53,780 nucleotides of DNA from Dyella monticola (GTDB lineage: Bacteria; Pseudomonadota; Gammaproteobacteria; Xanthomonadales; Rhodanobacteraceae): the NCBI RefSeq assembly GCF_003363155.1, contig NZ_QRBE01000020.1, forward strand, positions 1-53,780, written 5' to 3'. Every line of letters starts with the position of its first letter. Within the stretch, counting starts at the first letter, position 1. Positions 29,001 to 37,090 of this stretch are shown here, piece after piece. The notes under the pieces were generated by a model that worked only from the letters and a program-made list of their open reading frames with translations, was not told the DNA's origin and did not search any database. The position numbers and the translations under genes are program-made.

Positions 29001-32000
29001 GGTGGTTGCCTTGCGCTGAATGCTGGCACGGAAGTGTTGACCGGCGCCAACACCTACACCGGCAGCACCACCATCAACGGTGGCACGCTGCAACTCGGCA
29101 ACGGTGGCACCAGTGGCTCGGTCGTTACCGATGTGCTCGACAACGGCACGTTGGCCTTCGATCGCAGCGACACCAACGCGGTGTTCGGCAACGTGATCAG
29201 CGGCAGCGGTAGCGTGGTGCAGAACGGCACGGGCACGCTGACGCTGAGCAACAGCAACACTTATTCCGGCGGCACCGTGATAAACGCCGGCACGCTGAGC
29301 GGCACCACCAGCAGCTTCGGCAACGGCGCCATCACCGACGATGCCTCACTAGTGCTGTCGCAATCGAGCGATGGCACGTTGACCAACGCGATCAGCGGCA
29401 GCGGTAGCCTCAGCGTGAATGGCAGCGGCACGATCACGTTCAGCGGCAGCAACAGCTACAGCGGCGGTACAAGCATTACGGCCGGTACGCTGGTGGGCGA
29501 CAGCAACAGCCTGCAGGGCGACATCGTCGACAACGCCTCGCTCAGCTTCCAGCAGACGGCCAATGGCAGCTATGTCGGCGCGCTCTCCGGCAGCGGCACG
29601 CTGACCAGTTCCGGCGCCGCGGTACTGAGCCTGACCGGCAACAGCAGCGCCTTCGCGGGCGCGACGCAGATCACGGGCGGCACGTTGCAGGTGGACGGCG
29701 CGCTCGGCGGCAATGTCGATGCCGCGGCGGGCACGACGCTGGCCGGGCAGGGCACGCTTGGCGGCAATGTCACCATCGAAGGCGGCGCCACGCTCGCGCC
29801 GGGTGATGCGAATGGCGGCGCAGCGATCGGCACGCTCACCGTGGGCGGCAATCTGAGCATGCTGCAAGGCAGCGTCTACACCATGGACGTCGGCGCGGCT
29901 GGTGCTGCGTTGGGCACGGTCGGCAGCAGCGACAGCGTCACCGTGAACGGCAATCTTGCGCTCAATGGCGTCACGCTCAACGTCAACGACACCGGCAACA
30001 TGGGGCCGGGCATCTATACCCTCTTCAACTACAGCGGAACGCTGAGCGAGACCAGCGGCGGTATCGCGCTTGGCGCGATTCCCACGGGCGACGTACTGAC
30101 CATCGAGAACCTGACCGGCGACCATCAGATCAACCTGGTCAACACCACGGGTCTGACCATCAACATGTGGAACGGCAACGGCGCGGCGTCGTCCACGCAG
30201 ATGGGTGGCGGCAGCGGCACATGGTCGGCAACCTCGCAGAACTTCAGCAATGCCGGTGGCAACCTCAGTGCACCGCTGTCGCCGCAACCGGGCTTCGCAG
30301 TGTTCGGCGGTACAGCCGGCACGGTCGCGGTCAGCGACAGCGCAGGCAACGTGAGCGCGCTGGGTATGCAGTTCGCCAGCAACGGTTACGTGATGAACGG
30401 CGATACGCTGACGCTGGTGGCGAACGCCGGCGCCGCACCGATCATCCGCGTGGGTGACGGCACGACGCAGGGCGCGAGCTACGTGGCGGAGATCGACAAC
30501 GTACTGGCCGGCAGCGCAGGCATCGACAAGACCGACAACGGCACGTTGATTCTTGCTGGCGCCAACACGTACACCGGGGGTACCACGATCAGTGGCGGTA
30601 CGCTGCAGATCGGCAATGGCGGGAACAGCGGTTCGATCCTCGGCAATGTCGCCAATAGCGGCAGCCTGGCGTTCGATCGCAGCGATGCGATGAACTTTGC
30701 AGGCGTCGTCAGTGGCGCCGGCAACGTGGTGCAGATGGGCCATGGCACGTTGACGCTCAGCGCGGCCAATACGTATACGGGTAACACTGAGATCGACGCC
30801 GGCACGCTGGCGCTCTCGGCTCAGGGCAGCATCGCCGACGCCAGCCATGTTATCGACAACGCGGTGTTCGACATCAGCCAGACGAGCGGTGCATCGATCC
30901 GCTCGTTGAGCGGCAATGGCAGCGTTATCCTCGGCGCGCAAACGCTGACGCTGTCGGCAGCGAGTGACACGTTCAGTGGCGTGATCGCGGGCAGCGGCGG
31001 TGTGACCTTGAGCGGTGGCACGCAAGTGTTCGCCGGTGCGAACACCTATAGCGGCGCCACCACGATCACGTCCGGCACACTGCAGCTCGGCAACGGCGGT
31101 ACCGGCGGTTCCCTCGCGGGCAATGTGGTCGATAACGGCAAGCTGGCGTTCGATCGGTCCGACGACATTGTCTTCGCCGGCGCGATCAGCGGCAGCGGCA
31201 GCGTGCAGCAGCTGAGTTCAGGCAACCTGACGCTGAGCGGCGTCAATACCTACACCGGCGGCACGTCGATCGAGCAAGGCACGCTCGCGTTGAACAATGC
31301 GTCCGCCATCGGCAGCGGTACGCTGGCCATGGCGGCAGGCACCACACTGCATGCAACGGGCGGCTTCACGCTCGCCAATGCCATCACGCTGTCCGGCGAT
31401 CCGGATGTCGACGTGGACGCCGGTCTTACCACCACGCTTGCCGGCGTGATCAGCAACGGCACGCAAGCGGGCGATCTGGTGAAGACCGGCGCGGGTACCT
31501 TGGTATTGAGCGGTGCCGACACGTACACCGGCAGCACGGACGTCGCTGCGGGTGCGCTGGAGGTGACCGGCAGTCTGGTCAGTCATGTCACCGTCGGCAG
31601 TGGTGCGGCACTGATCGGCACTGGCAGCATCGGTGGGCTGAATGTTGTCAGCGGTGGTGTGGTTTCGCCCGGCGTTGCAGGCATCGGCACCCTGCAGGTC
31701 AACGGCAATGTGAGCCTGGCGGCGGGTTCGATCTACCAGCTCGATGCGAGCGATACCGGCAGCAGCGACCTCATCCGCGCAAGCGGCACCGCGACGCTGG
31801 GTGGCGGTTCAGTGGTTTCGACCGAGGCGGGCAGCAACTGGAACCCATCGACGCGCTACACCATCCTCACCGCCGCCAGCATCAGCGGCACGTTCGGCGG
31901 GGTGAGCTCCAACTTTGCGTTCCTCACGCCCACGCTGAGCTACGACGCCAGCAACGTCACCATGACGCTGACGCGCAACACTGTGGCGTTTGGATCGGTC

Positions 32001-33059
32001 GGCACGACGGCCAACCAGATCAACACCGGCAACGCCGTCGCCAACAGCGCATCCAGCGCGGTGTACAGCGCCGTGCTGACGCTGGCGGCGAGCCCCGCAC
32101 GAGCAGCGTTCGACGACTTGAGCGGCGGCAGCCTCGCCAGTACGCGCACGGCGATCCTGGATGACAGCCACTTCGTGCGCGATGCCATCAGCACGCATCT
32201 GCAGCAGGTGCAAGGTGCCGGACAGCTCGTGCAAAACGATGCCGATGGCAGCGTGTGGGCAAGCACCTGGGGCCATGGCGGCGATCACGACAGCGACGGC
32301 AATGCGGCCGCCGTGCGTGCCACCGGCAGCGGCGTGCTGGTGGGCGCCGATCGCAATCTCGATGCGTGGCGCATCGGTGCGGTGGCAGGCAGCGGCGAGT
32401 TGTCCGACAGCAACATCAATGGTGGCGGCGATGCACACAGCATCGACAAGGTGTTCGGCCTCTACACCGGGCTGAGCCTGGATGCCTGGCAGTTGCAGGG
32501 CGGTATGGCACACAGCTGGTACGACACGCAAAGCCATCGTCAGATCGGCATCACCGGCATCCAGGGCAGCACGGATGCGAACAGCAGCAACGGCCTGACG
32601 CAAGCCTACCTGGATGGCGGTTACCAGTTCACGTTCGCACAAGGCAGCCTGACGCCGTATGTCGATGTCGCGCGCGCATGGATCCATCAGGGCGCCATGG
32701 ACGAGGTCGGCGATGCGGCCGCACTCAATGTTCAAGCGAGCGACAGCAGCGTGAACTACGGCACGGCCGGCTTGCGCGGCATCTACGAACCGAGCCAGGG
32801 CTTACAGCTGCACGCCACGGTCGGCTACCAACAGGCATGGGGCGACCTGCGTTCGACCGATCAGCAGAGTTTTGCTGGCGGCGGCAATGCCACGTTCGTC
32901 GTCGATGGCGTGCCGGTGGCGAAAAGCGCCGGTGTAGTGGACCTCGGCATGCGCTTTGCGATCAACAGCAAGGTCAGTGTCGAAGCCAGCTATCACGGCC
33001 AGTTTGCCGGCAGTGCGAAGGACGAAGGCGCACGGATGTCCGTGAACGTGAACTTCTGA
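23046..33059 (+). CDS. Giant autotransporter adhesin (type Va, 3337 aa)
   Basis: It begins with an extended signal peptide region (MNRIYRLVFNRALGVMQVAS, the ESPR of large autotransporters) and a hydrophobic core ending AMA at residue 63. Residues 70-470 are extremely Gly-rich (GGAGGAG, poly-Gly runs). From about 600 to 2880 come many passenger-associated repeats of the type SGTLVLTG-NAYTGGT-INAGTLQIGN, predicted to make a long beta-helix. The last 275 or so residues (from SVWASTWGHGG, about 3068) form the autotransporter beta-barrel, ending in aromatic Phe (VNVNF). GTG 23046 is the start. It is likely anchored in the outer membrane as an adhesin or aggregation factor. Confidence 0.93.
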   Translation: MNRIYRLVFNRALGVMQVASELASAPKGGVVEGEAAARPALKSRALALAVSLVLASIAAPAMAQTCTASATVLCGTVGGDGGAGNISGTAGTAGSGAVASGAYANAGGAGGTASGAGSAGQGINGSAGGGGSVGTGRNDGRAGGAGAGGNATTQGVGGGGGGGGGFNSYATGGGGGGGGGVGQSVLVGASFTNPGSVVGGHGGKGGNGGYNSKYKGQNYSSAYAGGGGGGGAGIYAATESKLTNASGASITGGNGGIGGSGFRGANGGGGGAGVTGSGFYLSSAGTITGGSGGNGGSWVTDGGYGGSGGAGGAGVSGSVLNVVNSGTITGGAGGAGASDLVGGGSGGAGGAGVAMSGAASSLSNSGSITGGAGGAGAATTELGGQLSGRGGAGGTGLVMSGSYAFLTNQGSITGGAGGTSSGSGGSVGAGGVGVAISGNNVTLADSGSISGGLNGAGASRNYAVDITGRDDVLTLVSGYSFSGSVYAQPGNSNTLDLDGNVNATFDVSSIVGGFDFYEKQGASTWTLTGSTSAVTPWVLFSGTLAISSDASLGASSGIATLDGGTLEMTASTSSSRQVALIGSSTVLTDAGVTWVENGDIIGSGALDKSGSGTLVLTGTNAYTGGTVINAGTLQIGNGGATGAILGNVTDNGVLSFDGTGTAPFASVIAGSGVVQQIGTGTTDLIGDNTYSGTTTISGGTLELSGSASIARSASVIDNATFDISNTTSGALITSLSGTGTVNLGTQTLTLTQASGSFSGAINGGGGLTLEAGTETLGGNNSYNGMTAINGGTLMLSGAGSIAHSSDVVDSGTFDISNTSGASITSLAGNGTVNLGAQTLTLTDANDTFSGSISGTGGLTLDAGNETLTGADTYSGTTTVNGGSLSVTSGGSMANIATLIDNGMVVVDGTGSNITATLGAGGTPVMIGDNGNGTLIVSNSGAVVSNGQLNVGQNAGDQGSVTVTSGGQLMSNTFINIGQLGTGSLIVSAGGGVTASGFFSLGDGGGSSGTVLVTGSGSSLNAPNIAVGNHGGTGTLTVASGGSVTATSFVIAADAGSAGTVNIGAAAGQPAAAAGTLNTNAVSFGNGTGTLVFNLTNASYVFAPTISGNGVVDVLAGTTVFTAVNTYTGTTTISGGTLELSGSGSIADSASVIDNATFDISNVSGGTSIKSLSGYGVVNLGTRSLTLTQASGLLVGWIEGSGSLTLNSGTEMLAGSNTYTGNTTINGGTLSLSGGGHIDDTATVIDNGTLLLQGQSSITAADGGTPFLIGDGGTGTLTASSGARVASNGEFEIGWNAGDVGSVTIASGSSLSATDSINVGKYGTGTLTVSGGGTVSAGGYLSIADQAGSNGTVVVTGSGSSASATSVVAVGNHAGTGTLTVADGGSVSAPTVEIAAAAGSTGTLNIGAAAGEAAAAAGTLNTSNVVFGNGAGALVFNHTDTGYVFAPTLSGNGTVDVLAGTTLFTADNSYTGTTTISGGSLQLGNGGSSGWITTDVTNNSALVFDRSDNVAFTNAISGSGSVTQNGSGTLALDNVNSYTGGTTVNNGTLLIGDSANPGAQVAGDVVVNSGATLGGVGSIGGNVTVVGGAHLAPGANGSFGTLSIGGNLSVAQGAVLDYGFSAPGNGYSTPGTGDQVNVGGNLTLNGATLNVNGDASFGQGLYTLFQYNGVLTETNGGITLGTVPAGDTLSLQTLANQINLVNTGGTALNMWNGNGQASATQMGGGSGTWSATSSNWTDANGDVSAAMVPQPGFAVFGGTAGTVTIDNSAGAVAATGMQFAVNGYVMSGDTLTLVTDGSGNAPAIRVGDGTSNGASYTAEIDNVLAGSAGINKTDNGTLILGGTNTYTGGTTISGGTLQIGNGGSSGSVLGDVVDNANLAFAHTDAVTFDGAISGTGNLVQLGTGTLTLTNTETYSGTTTISAGVLALSSTGSIAASSSVIDNATFDVSAAGATINSLSGSGNVNLGGQMLTLTQAADTFGGVINGNGGCLALNAGTEVLTGANTYTGSTTINGGTLQLGNGGTSGSVVTDVLDNGTLAFDRSDTNAVFGNVISGSGSVVQNGTGTLTLSNSNTYSGGTVINAGTLSGTTSSFGNGAITDDASLVLSQSSDGTLTNAISGSGSLSVNGSGTITFSGSNSYSGGTSITAGTLVGDSNSLQGDIVDNASLSFQQTANGSYVGALSGSGTLTSSGAAVLSLTGNSSAFAGATQITGGTLQVDGALGGNVDAAAGTTLAGQGTLGGNVTIEGGATLAPGDANGGAAIGTLTVGGNLSMLQGSVYTMDVGAAGAALGTVGSSDSVTVNGNLALNGVTLNVNDTGNMGPGIYTLFNYSGTLSETSGGIALGAIPTGDVLTIENLTGDHQINLVNTTGLTINMWNGNGAASSTQMGGGSGTWSATSQNFSNAGGNLSAPLSPQPGFAVFGGTAGTVAVSDSAGNVSALGMQFASNGYVMNGDTLTLVANAGAAPIIRVGDGTTQGASYVAEIDNVLAGSAGIDKTDNGTLILAGANTYTGGTTISGGTLQIGNGGNSGSILGNVANSGSLAFDRSDAMNFAGVVSGAGNVVQMGHGTLTLSAANTYTGNTEIDAGTLALSAQGSIADASHVIDNAVFDISQTSGASIRSLSGNGSVILGAQTLTLSAASDTFSGVIAGSGGVTLSGGTQVFAGANTYSGATTITSGTLQLGNGGTGGSLAGNVVDNGKLAFDRSDDIVFAGAISGSGSVQQLSSGNLTLSGVNTYTGGTSIEQGTLALNNASAIGSGTLAMAAGTTLHATGGFTLANAITLSGDPDVDVDAGLTTTLAGVISNGTQAGDLVKTGAGTLVLSGADTYTGSTDVAAGALEVTGSLVSHVTVGSGAALIGTGSIGGLNVVSGGVVSPGVAGIGTLQVNGNVSLAAGSIYQLDASDTGSSDLIRASGTATLGGGSVVSTEAGSNWNPSTRYTILTAASISGTFGGVSSNFAFLTPTLSYDASNVTMTLTRNTVAFGSVGTTANQINTGNAVANSASSAVYSAVLTLAASPARAAFDDLSGGSLASTRTAILDDSHFVRDAISTHLQQVQGAGQLVQNDADGSVWASTWGHGGDHDSDGNAAAVRATGSGVLVGADRNLDAWRIGAVAGSGELSDSNINGGGDAHSIDKVFGLYTGLSLDAWQLQGGMAHSWYDTQSHRQIGITGIQGSTDANSSNGLTQAYLDGGYQFTFAQGSLTPYVDVARAWIHQGAMDEVGDAAALNVQASDSSVNYGTAGLRGIYEPSQGLQLHATVGYQQAWGDLRSTDQQSFAGGGNATFVVDGVPVAKSAGVVDLGMRFAINSKVSVEASYHGQFAGSAKDEGARMSVNVNF
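25825..27482 (+). repeat. Internal duplication in autotransporter, about 1.03-kb period
   Basis: The blocks at about 25825-26455 and 26850-27482 encode parallel series: GNGTLIVSNSG / GTGTLTASSG, VGQNAGDQGSVTV / IGWNAGDVGSVTI, AVGNHGGTGTLTV / AVGNHAGTGTLTV, NIGAAAGQPAAAAGTLNT / NIGAAAGEAAAAAGTLNT, and YVFAPTISGNG / YVFAPTLSGNG. This is a segmental duplication in the passenger. Ends are approximate. Confidence 0.75.
28150..30660 (+). repeat. Internal duplication in autotransporter, about 2-kb period
   Basis: The blocks at about 28150-28660 and 30145-30660 encode near-identical segments: NMWNGNG, TQMGGGSGTWSATS, PQPGFAVFGGTAGTV, GYVMSGDTLTLV / GYVMNGDTLTLV, EIDNVLAGSAGI and TDNGTLIL. The repeat probably arose by duplication of a larger passenger unit. 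Ends are approximate. Confidence 0.78.
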
Positions 33060-33206
33060 TGCAGGTGCGCCGCTGCGATGCATCCATAGTCTGCATCCAG
33101 CAAGAAATCGCGACGTAGACCAAACCGCCCGAGCGGCTAGCCGCCGCCACGCCACTGTAACCTGGGGCCGTCACCCTTCCCGCACTGCCGTATCGGCTGC
33201 TTCGGG

Positions 33207-34508
33207 ATGGTTGTCGTGTCGTTTCTATCGGGTGTTCGCCGCCATCCCATGGCGATCAACGTGGTGGCCGGCAGCGCGGCATTTCTGGCTTATGCGTCGA
33301 TGTATGCGTTTCGCAAGCCGTTTACCGCCGCCGCGTTCGAAGGCATGCACTATGCCGGCGTCGATTACAAAGTGTGGCTGGTGATCGCGCAGGTGATGGG
33401 CTACATGCTCAGCAAGGTGCGCGGCATTACCTGGATCGCGGAAATTCAGCGTCAGCGTCGCGCGCGCACGTTAACGGGGTTGATCGGTTTTTCGTGGATC
33501 GCGCTGCTTGGCTTCGCGCTGATTCCCGCGCCGTGGAATATTCCCTTTCTGTTTCTCAACGGCTTGCCGCTGGGCATGGTGTGGGGCGTAATCTTCGGTT
33601 ATCTGGAAGGGCGTCGCGGCACCGAGCTCATGGGCGCATTGATGTGCGCCAGCTTTATCGTGGGCTCGGGCGTGGTGAAGACGGTGGGCATGTGGCTGAT
33701 GCTGCGCTGGCACGTCAGCGAATTCTGGATGCCATTCACCGCCGGGTTTTTATTCATCGTGCCGCTGTACGCGGCGACATGGGTGCTCGAACATCTGCCC
33801 CCTCCGGATGCGGCCGATATCGCCGCGCGCAGCGCGCGCATTCCCATGGATGCCACGACGCGGCGCGCGTTTCTAGCGCGCTTTCTGCCCGGCATCGCGA
33901 TGATCGTGATGGCGTATGTGGCGCTGACGGTGACGCGCGATTTCCGCGACAACTTCGCGGCGGAGATCTGGGCCGACCTGGGCCGCGGTGGTGATGCCTC
34001 GGTGTTCACCGAGACGGAGGCGCCCATTGCCGTCGCCGTGCTGATCATCACCGCGTTCACCATGGCCGTGCGCGATAACCTCAAGGCGCTGATGATCAAT
34101 CACGTGCTGATTTTTGGCGGCTTCGCGGTGGCCGTTTTCTCCACGTGGCTGCACAACCACGGGATGATCGATCCGCTGAGCTGGATCGGTTTCAGCGGCT
34201 TCGGGCTTTATCTGGCCTATGTACCGTACAACGCCACATTCTTCGAACGCATGCTGGCGACCTTTCGTGTGACAGGCAACGTTGGGTTCATCATGTATAT
34301 CGCCGACAGCAGCGGTTATATGGGTAGTGTGGTGGTGATCCTGGTGAAGGAATTCGGCGGCGTGCATCTTTCGTGGGCGTCGTTCTACGCCGATACAGTA
34401 ATGACGCTGTCGGGTGTTGGCATGTTTATTACCTTGGTGTCGGCGTTTTATTTTTATGAGAAGGCGCGGCGGGCGAGGGAGCTTGTTGCGATGCCTGCAG
34501 CGGCTTGA
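33207..34508 (+). CDS. MFS-like DUF5690 family membrane protein
   Basis: A 433-residue protein with about 10-12 hydrophobic helices. It starts FLAYASMYAFRKPFTAAAFEG, a pattern of major-facilitator-type sugar-phosphate/organophosphate carriers (FRKPF segment). Further signatures are GMVWGVIFGYLEGRRGTELMGA and VPYNATFFERMLATFRVTGNVGF. The overall fit is to the DUF5690 group (from memory). It lies next to the C-P lyase genes, convergent with phnN, and no phnCDE is visible. A role in phosphonate or phosphate-ester transport is a hypothesis. ATG 33207 is used; ATG 33249 is an alternative. Confidence 0.75.
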   Translation: MVVVSFLSGVRRHPMAINVVAGSAAFLAYASMYAFRKPFTAAAFEGMHYAGVDYKVWLVIAQVMGYMLSKVRGITWIAEIQRQRRARTLTGLIGFSWIALLGFALIPAPWNIPFLFLNGLPLGMVWGVIFGYLEGRRGTELMGALMCASFIVGSGVVKTVGMWLMLRWHVSEFWMPFTAGFLFIVPLYAATWVLEHLPPPDAADIAARSARIPMDATTRRAFLARFLPGIAMIVMAYVALTVTRDFRDNFAAEIWADLGRGGDASVFTETEAPIAVAVLIITAFTMAVRDNLKALMINHVLIFGGFAVAVFSTWLHNHGMIDPLSWIGFSGFGLYLAYVPYNATFFERMLATFRVTGNVGFIMYIADSSGYMGSVVVILVKEFGGVHLSWASFYADTVMTLSGVGMFITLVSAFYFYEKARRARELVAMPAAA

Positions 34509-34575
34509 TTTGACGCCCGGCCTACGCCGGAATGACGGCTAGGCAAGAGAGGGCCTTACGAAGAAGGCAACCGCT

Positions 34576-35124
34576 CTAGTGATAACCAGGCCGGATGGCC
34601 TGTAATAAGCTTGAACCCGCCTCCGCAAGACAGCCATCGTTATGGATCACGATGCTGTCGTGCGGCATCGGATAGGCATTCAAGCGCGCAATCCGCGCAG
34701 CGATCTCCGCTTCCGATTCGCGGCCACGTATCGCAAGACGGTTTGCGATGGTTTGCGCACTCGCGGTAATCAACACCGGTCGCACATCGGGAAACCGTTC
34801 GCACGCCAGCGCAAATGCAGTACGCGATCCATTCACCAGTACATCGGCGCCACGCACCAGCCAGTGCGCCACTTCGTTGCCGATACCGTAGTGCAAGCCG
34901 TGCGCTGCCCACGTCAGTGCGAACAAGCCGCGCTGTTCGCGCGAGTGAAACTCCGCTTCGCTAAGTGCCACATGATTTTCGCCGCCGGCGTGCGCCGGTC
35001 GAGTGATGTAGCGATGCGCGCACAGCACGCCATGTGGCACACCGTGTTCGCGCACCCACGCCAGCACGCTGTCCTTGCCCACACCGGAGGGGCCCATCAC
35101 GTAATACAGGCATCCTGCGTTCAT
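34576..35124 (-). CDS. phnN: Ribose 1,5-bisphosphate phosphokinase PhnN
   Basis: A 182-residue protein of the guanylate-kinase-like fold with Walker A GPSGVGKDS (about residues 11-19), then HRYITRPAHAGGENHVALS and VLVNGSR. PhnN phosphorylates ribose 1,5-bisphosphate to PRPP, the last step of the C-P lyase pathway. The ATG at 35124 overlaps the stop of the DUF1045 gene (ATGA), which supports this start and translational coupling. Third gene of phnF-DUF1045-phnN. Confidence 0.92.
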   Translation of the reverse strand: MNAGCLYYVMGPSGVGKDSVLAWVREHGVPHGVLCAHRYITRPAHAGGENHVALSEAEFHSREQRGLFALTWAAHGLHYGIGNEVAHWLVRGADVLVNGSRTAFALACERFPDVRPVLITASAQTIANRLAIRGRESEAEIAARIARLNAYPMPHDSIVIHNDGCLAEAGSSLLQAIRPGYH

Positions 35125-35777
35125 GTCGCGTGTCCTGCGCCAAATGGAATCCAATCGATCGGCTGGAACGCTTCACCGGGTGCGTTTTCGCGGCAGAGGG
35201 TGAATGCGTCGATACGTGCGATCAAGGGGCTTTCCACCCTGGCATGAAACCAATCGCGCAGCGCTCGCTCTTCCTCTTCGCTGGCGGGCGCGGACACGGT
35301 CATGTGGAAGCGATACCGATCCAGCACGTACGGATAGCCGAATTCGCGAAACAAAGCGGTCTCCACGTCGTCCAGATGCGCTGCACGCCGCTGCCATGCC
35401 GCCTCGGTGTTCGCTGCGCGCAGCGCATTCAGGCGGCGCACGCAACGTTCTGACAATGCCCTGATGCTCGCTTCATCGACGGACGGTCGCAACGCCAGAA
35501 AATGTGCGAGCCGATCCAGCTGCAAGGGAAGTTCGATAACGCGCGCGTGCTGCGCGATATCGGCGACATCCCGGCGCAGATCGTCATAGCTTGCCGCTTC
35601 GGCCAACACAAACGGCGCGCAAAGCGTGGCATGCCACCCGTAGCGGCGCACGGGGACCGTCAACGCGCGCAAACGGTCCGCTGCTACACCGGGCAGGTGT
35701 CCGGCCGATAACCATGCGCGTCCCAAAACATCCAGCGCACTGCCTTGGGCAGGGCAGAAATACACGGCATAACGCAT
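35121..35777 (-). CDS. DUF1045 phosphonate-locus protein (2H phosphoesterase-like)
   Basis: A 218-residue protein starting MRYAVYFCPAQGSALDVLGRAWLS. Two HxT motifs (WHATL and FHMTVS) make it a 2H-type phosphoesterase-like protein of the DUF1045 family, found in C-P lyase operons. It may act on a cyclic phosphate intermediate such as 1,2-cyclic phosphoribose in place of PhnP; that is inference. The start overlaps the phnF stop (TAATG), and its own stop overlaps the phnN start. Confidence 0.88.
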   Translation of the reverse strand: MRYAVYFCPAQGSALDVLGRAWLSAGHLPGVAADRLRALTVPVRRYGWHATLCAPFVLAEAASYDDLRRDVADIAQHARVIELPLQLDRLAHFLALRPSVDEASIRALSERCVRRLNALRAANTEAAWQRRAAHLDDVETALFREFGYPYVLDRYRFHMTVSAPASEEEERALRDWFHARVESPLIARIDAFTLCRENAPGEAFQPIDWIPFGAGHAT

Positions 35778-36508
35778 TAATGGTCCGCCATCAGCACAAG
35801 TTGCACCCAATCGCCAGAGAAACGCGTTATGCCATATTGCACCGGCACGCCGCGCGTGTCGGCATTGATCGATTGCACGTAAAGCACGGGGCGATTGGCC
35901 GGTTGTTTCATCAGGCGTGCGGTGACGGCATCGGGCAGACGCGCGGACACGCGGGTGTGTTTGCGTTCGTAGTCGGCCACACCGAACTCGGCCAGCGAGC
36001 GGGTCACCGATCGCAGCCTGCGATACACGGCGGGAAATTCGGGAAAGCGCGCAGCTGGAAAATACGCGGTGCTGTAGTCGACGATATGGCCGTCGGCGCG
36101 ATCCAGCGTTTCGATGCGATAGGCATATTCATGGCGATCAAGGCCCAATGCCTGGGCAATTTTCGGCGGCGGAATTTCGCGCGCCTCTTCCACAAATTCC
36201 ATATCGGCTTCGACATTGAGATTGCGCATGTTCTGCGTGAAGCGCGTGCGCCGGCTGATGACGTAATCCATCGTTTGCTCTTGCACGAACGTGCCGCGCC
36301 CCTGTTCGGTGCGAACCAGGTTGCGCTCCTCCAGTGCGGCGATAGCGCGTCGCACCGTATGCCGGTTGACGTTGAACCGCTCGGCCAGCGCCTGCGCCGA
36401 TGGCAGCTGCTCGCCCTGGCGCGGTTGTCCTTTGACAATCTCCGCCGCCAGGATGCCGCTGATCTGGCTCCACAGCGCCACGCCACGCCCGCGTTCGATT
36501 TCGCTCAT
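35777..36508 (-). CDS. phnF: PhnF-type GntR/HutC transcriptional regulator
   Basis: A 243-residue protein with an N-terminal winged helix (ALWSQISGILAAEI, QLPSAQALAERFNVNRHTVRRAIAALEERNLV, GRGTFV) and a C-terminal UTRA ligand domain (about 95-240). This is the usual regulator of C-P lyase operons, repressing until a phosphonate-related ligand or phosphate starvation relieves it. Divergent from phnG; the palindrome at 36602-36619 in the shared promoter is its probable site. Confidence 0.9.
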   Translation of the reverse strand: MSEIERGRGVALWSQISGILAAEIVKGQPRQGEQLPSAQALAERFNVNRHTVRRAIAALEERNLVRTEQGRGTFVQEQTMDYVISRRTRFTQNMRNLNVEADMEFVEEAREIPPPKIAQALGLDRHEYAYRIETLDRADGHIVDYSTAYFPAARFPEFPAVYRRLRSVTRSLAEFGVADYERKHTRVSARLPDAVTARLMKQPANRPVLYVQSINADTRGVPVQYGITRFSGDWVQLVLMADH

Positions 36509-36601
36509 ACCACGTCCTCAACCTGTCTATTCGTCGTCATGGCAGCGGCACGCTGGGCTGCTGCAATGGTCCACGGAGAGCGCTTTCGGGGCGCCCCAGC
36601 C

Positions 36602-36619
36602 TGTCTAGATAACTAGACA
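36602..36619. promoter_or_regulatory. PhnF operator palindrome
   Basis: TGTCTAG-ATAA-CTAGACA is a perfect inverted repeat 25 bases before phnG ATG. A matching half site, CCTGTCTA, occurs at 36522-36529, close to the phnF start. Position between phnF and phnG and size fit a GntR/HutC dimer site. Confidence 0.78.
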
Positions 36620-36643
36620 TTTGTGACAAGCCTAGGAACACCG

Positions 36644-37090
36644 ATGGACACCTCCCCCTACTTGGCACGCGCCGACTGGATGTCGCTGTTGGCGCAGGCC
36701 GATCCGGCCGAGCTCTCGCAGGCGATGGACGCCTTTGCGCCGCCCGCCGACACCGCCTGGCTGCGTCCGGCGCAGACGGGCCTGTACATGTTGCGCGGCC
36801 GGGTCGGGGGCACTGGGCCGCAGTTCAATTTCGGCGAGATCACCGTCACGCGCTGCAGCGTGCAGGCCGGCGGACATATCGGCCATGCGTGGGTGCGCGG
36901 CAGCAATACGCGCCATGCGGAATTGGCCGCGCTCGCCGATGCGATGCTGCAGGCCGCCCACACGCACGGCGAGCTGCACTTGCACGTGATCGAACCACTG
37001 CGCCGCGCGCTGGACCGTCGCCGCGATGAAGCGAGTCGCAAGGCGGCCGCAAGCAAGGTGGAATTTTTTACCGTGGTGCGGGGCGAATGA
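36644..37090 (+). CDS. phnG: C-P lyase subunit PhnG
   Basis: A 148-residue protein. RADWMSLLAQADPAEL, ETGLYMLRGRVGGTG-like segment (QTGLYMLRGRVG), FNFGEITVTRCSV and GGHIGHAWVRGSNTRHAEL are PhnG signatures. PhnG is part of the PhnGHIJ core that couples phosphonate to ATP-ribose. The start ATG 36644 follows AGGA; an upstream GTG is overlapped by the operator region. Overlaps phnH by ATGA. Confidence 0.93.
   Translation: MDTSPYLARADWMSLLAQADPAELSQAMDAFAPPADTAWLRPAQTGLYMLRGRVGGTGPQFNFGEITVTRCSVQAGGHIGHAWVRGSNTRHAELAALADAMLQAAHTHGELHLHVIEPLRRALDRRRDEASRKAAASKVEFFTVVRGE

Noticed and set aside
23781-31025. Long antisense frames (up to 783 residues) inside the autotransporter
   Set aside because: They arise from the repetitive GC-rich codons of the sense gene and contain no recognisable domain.
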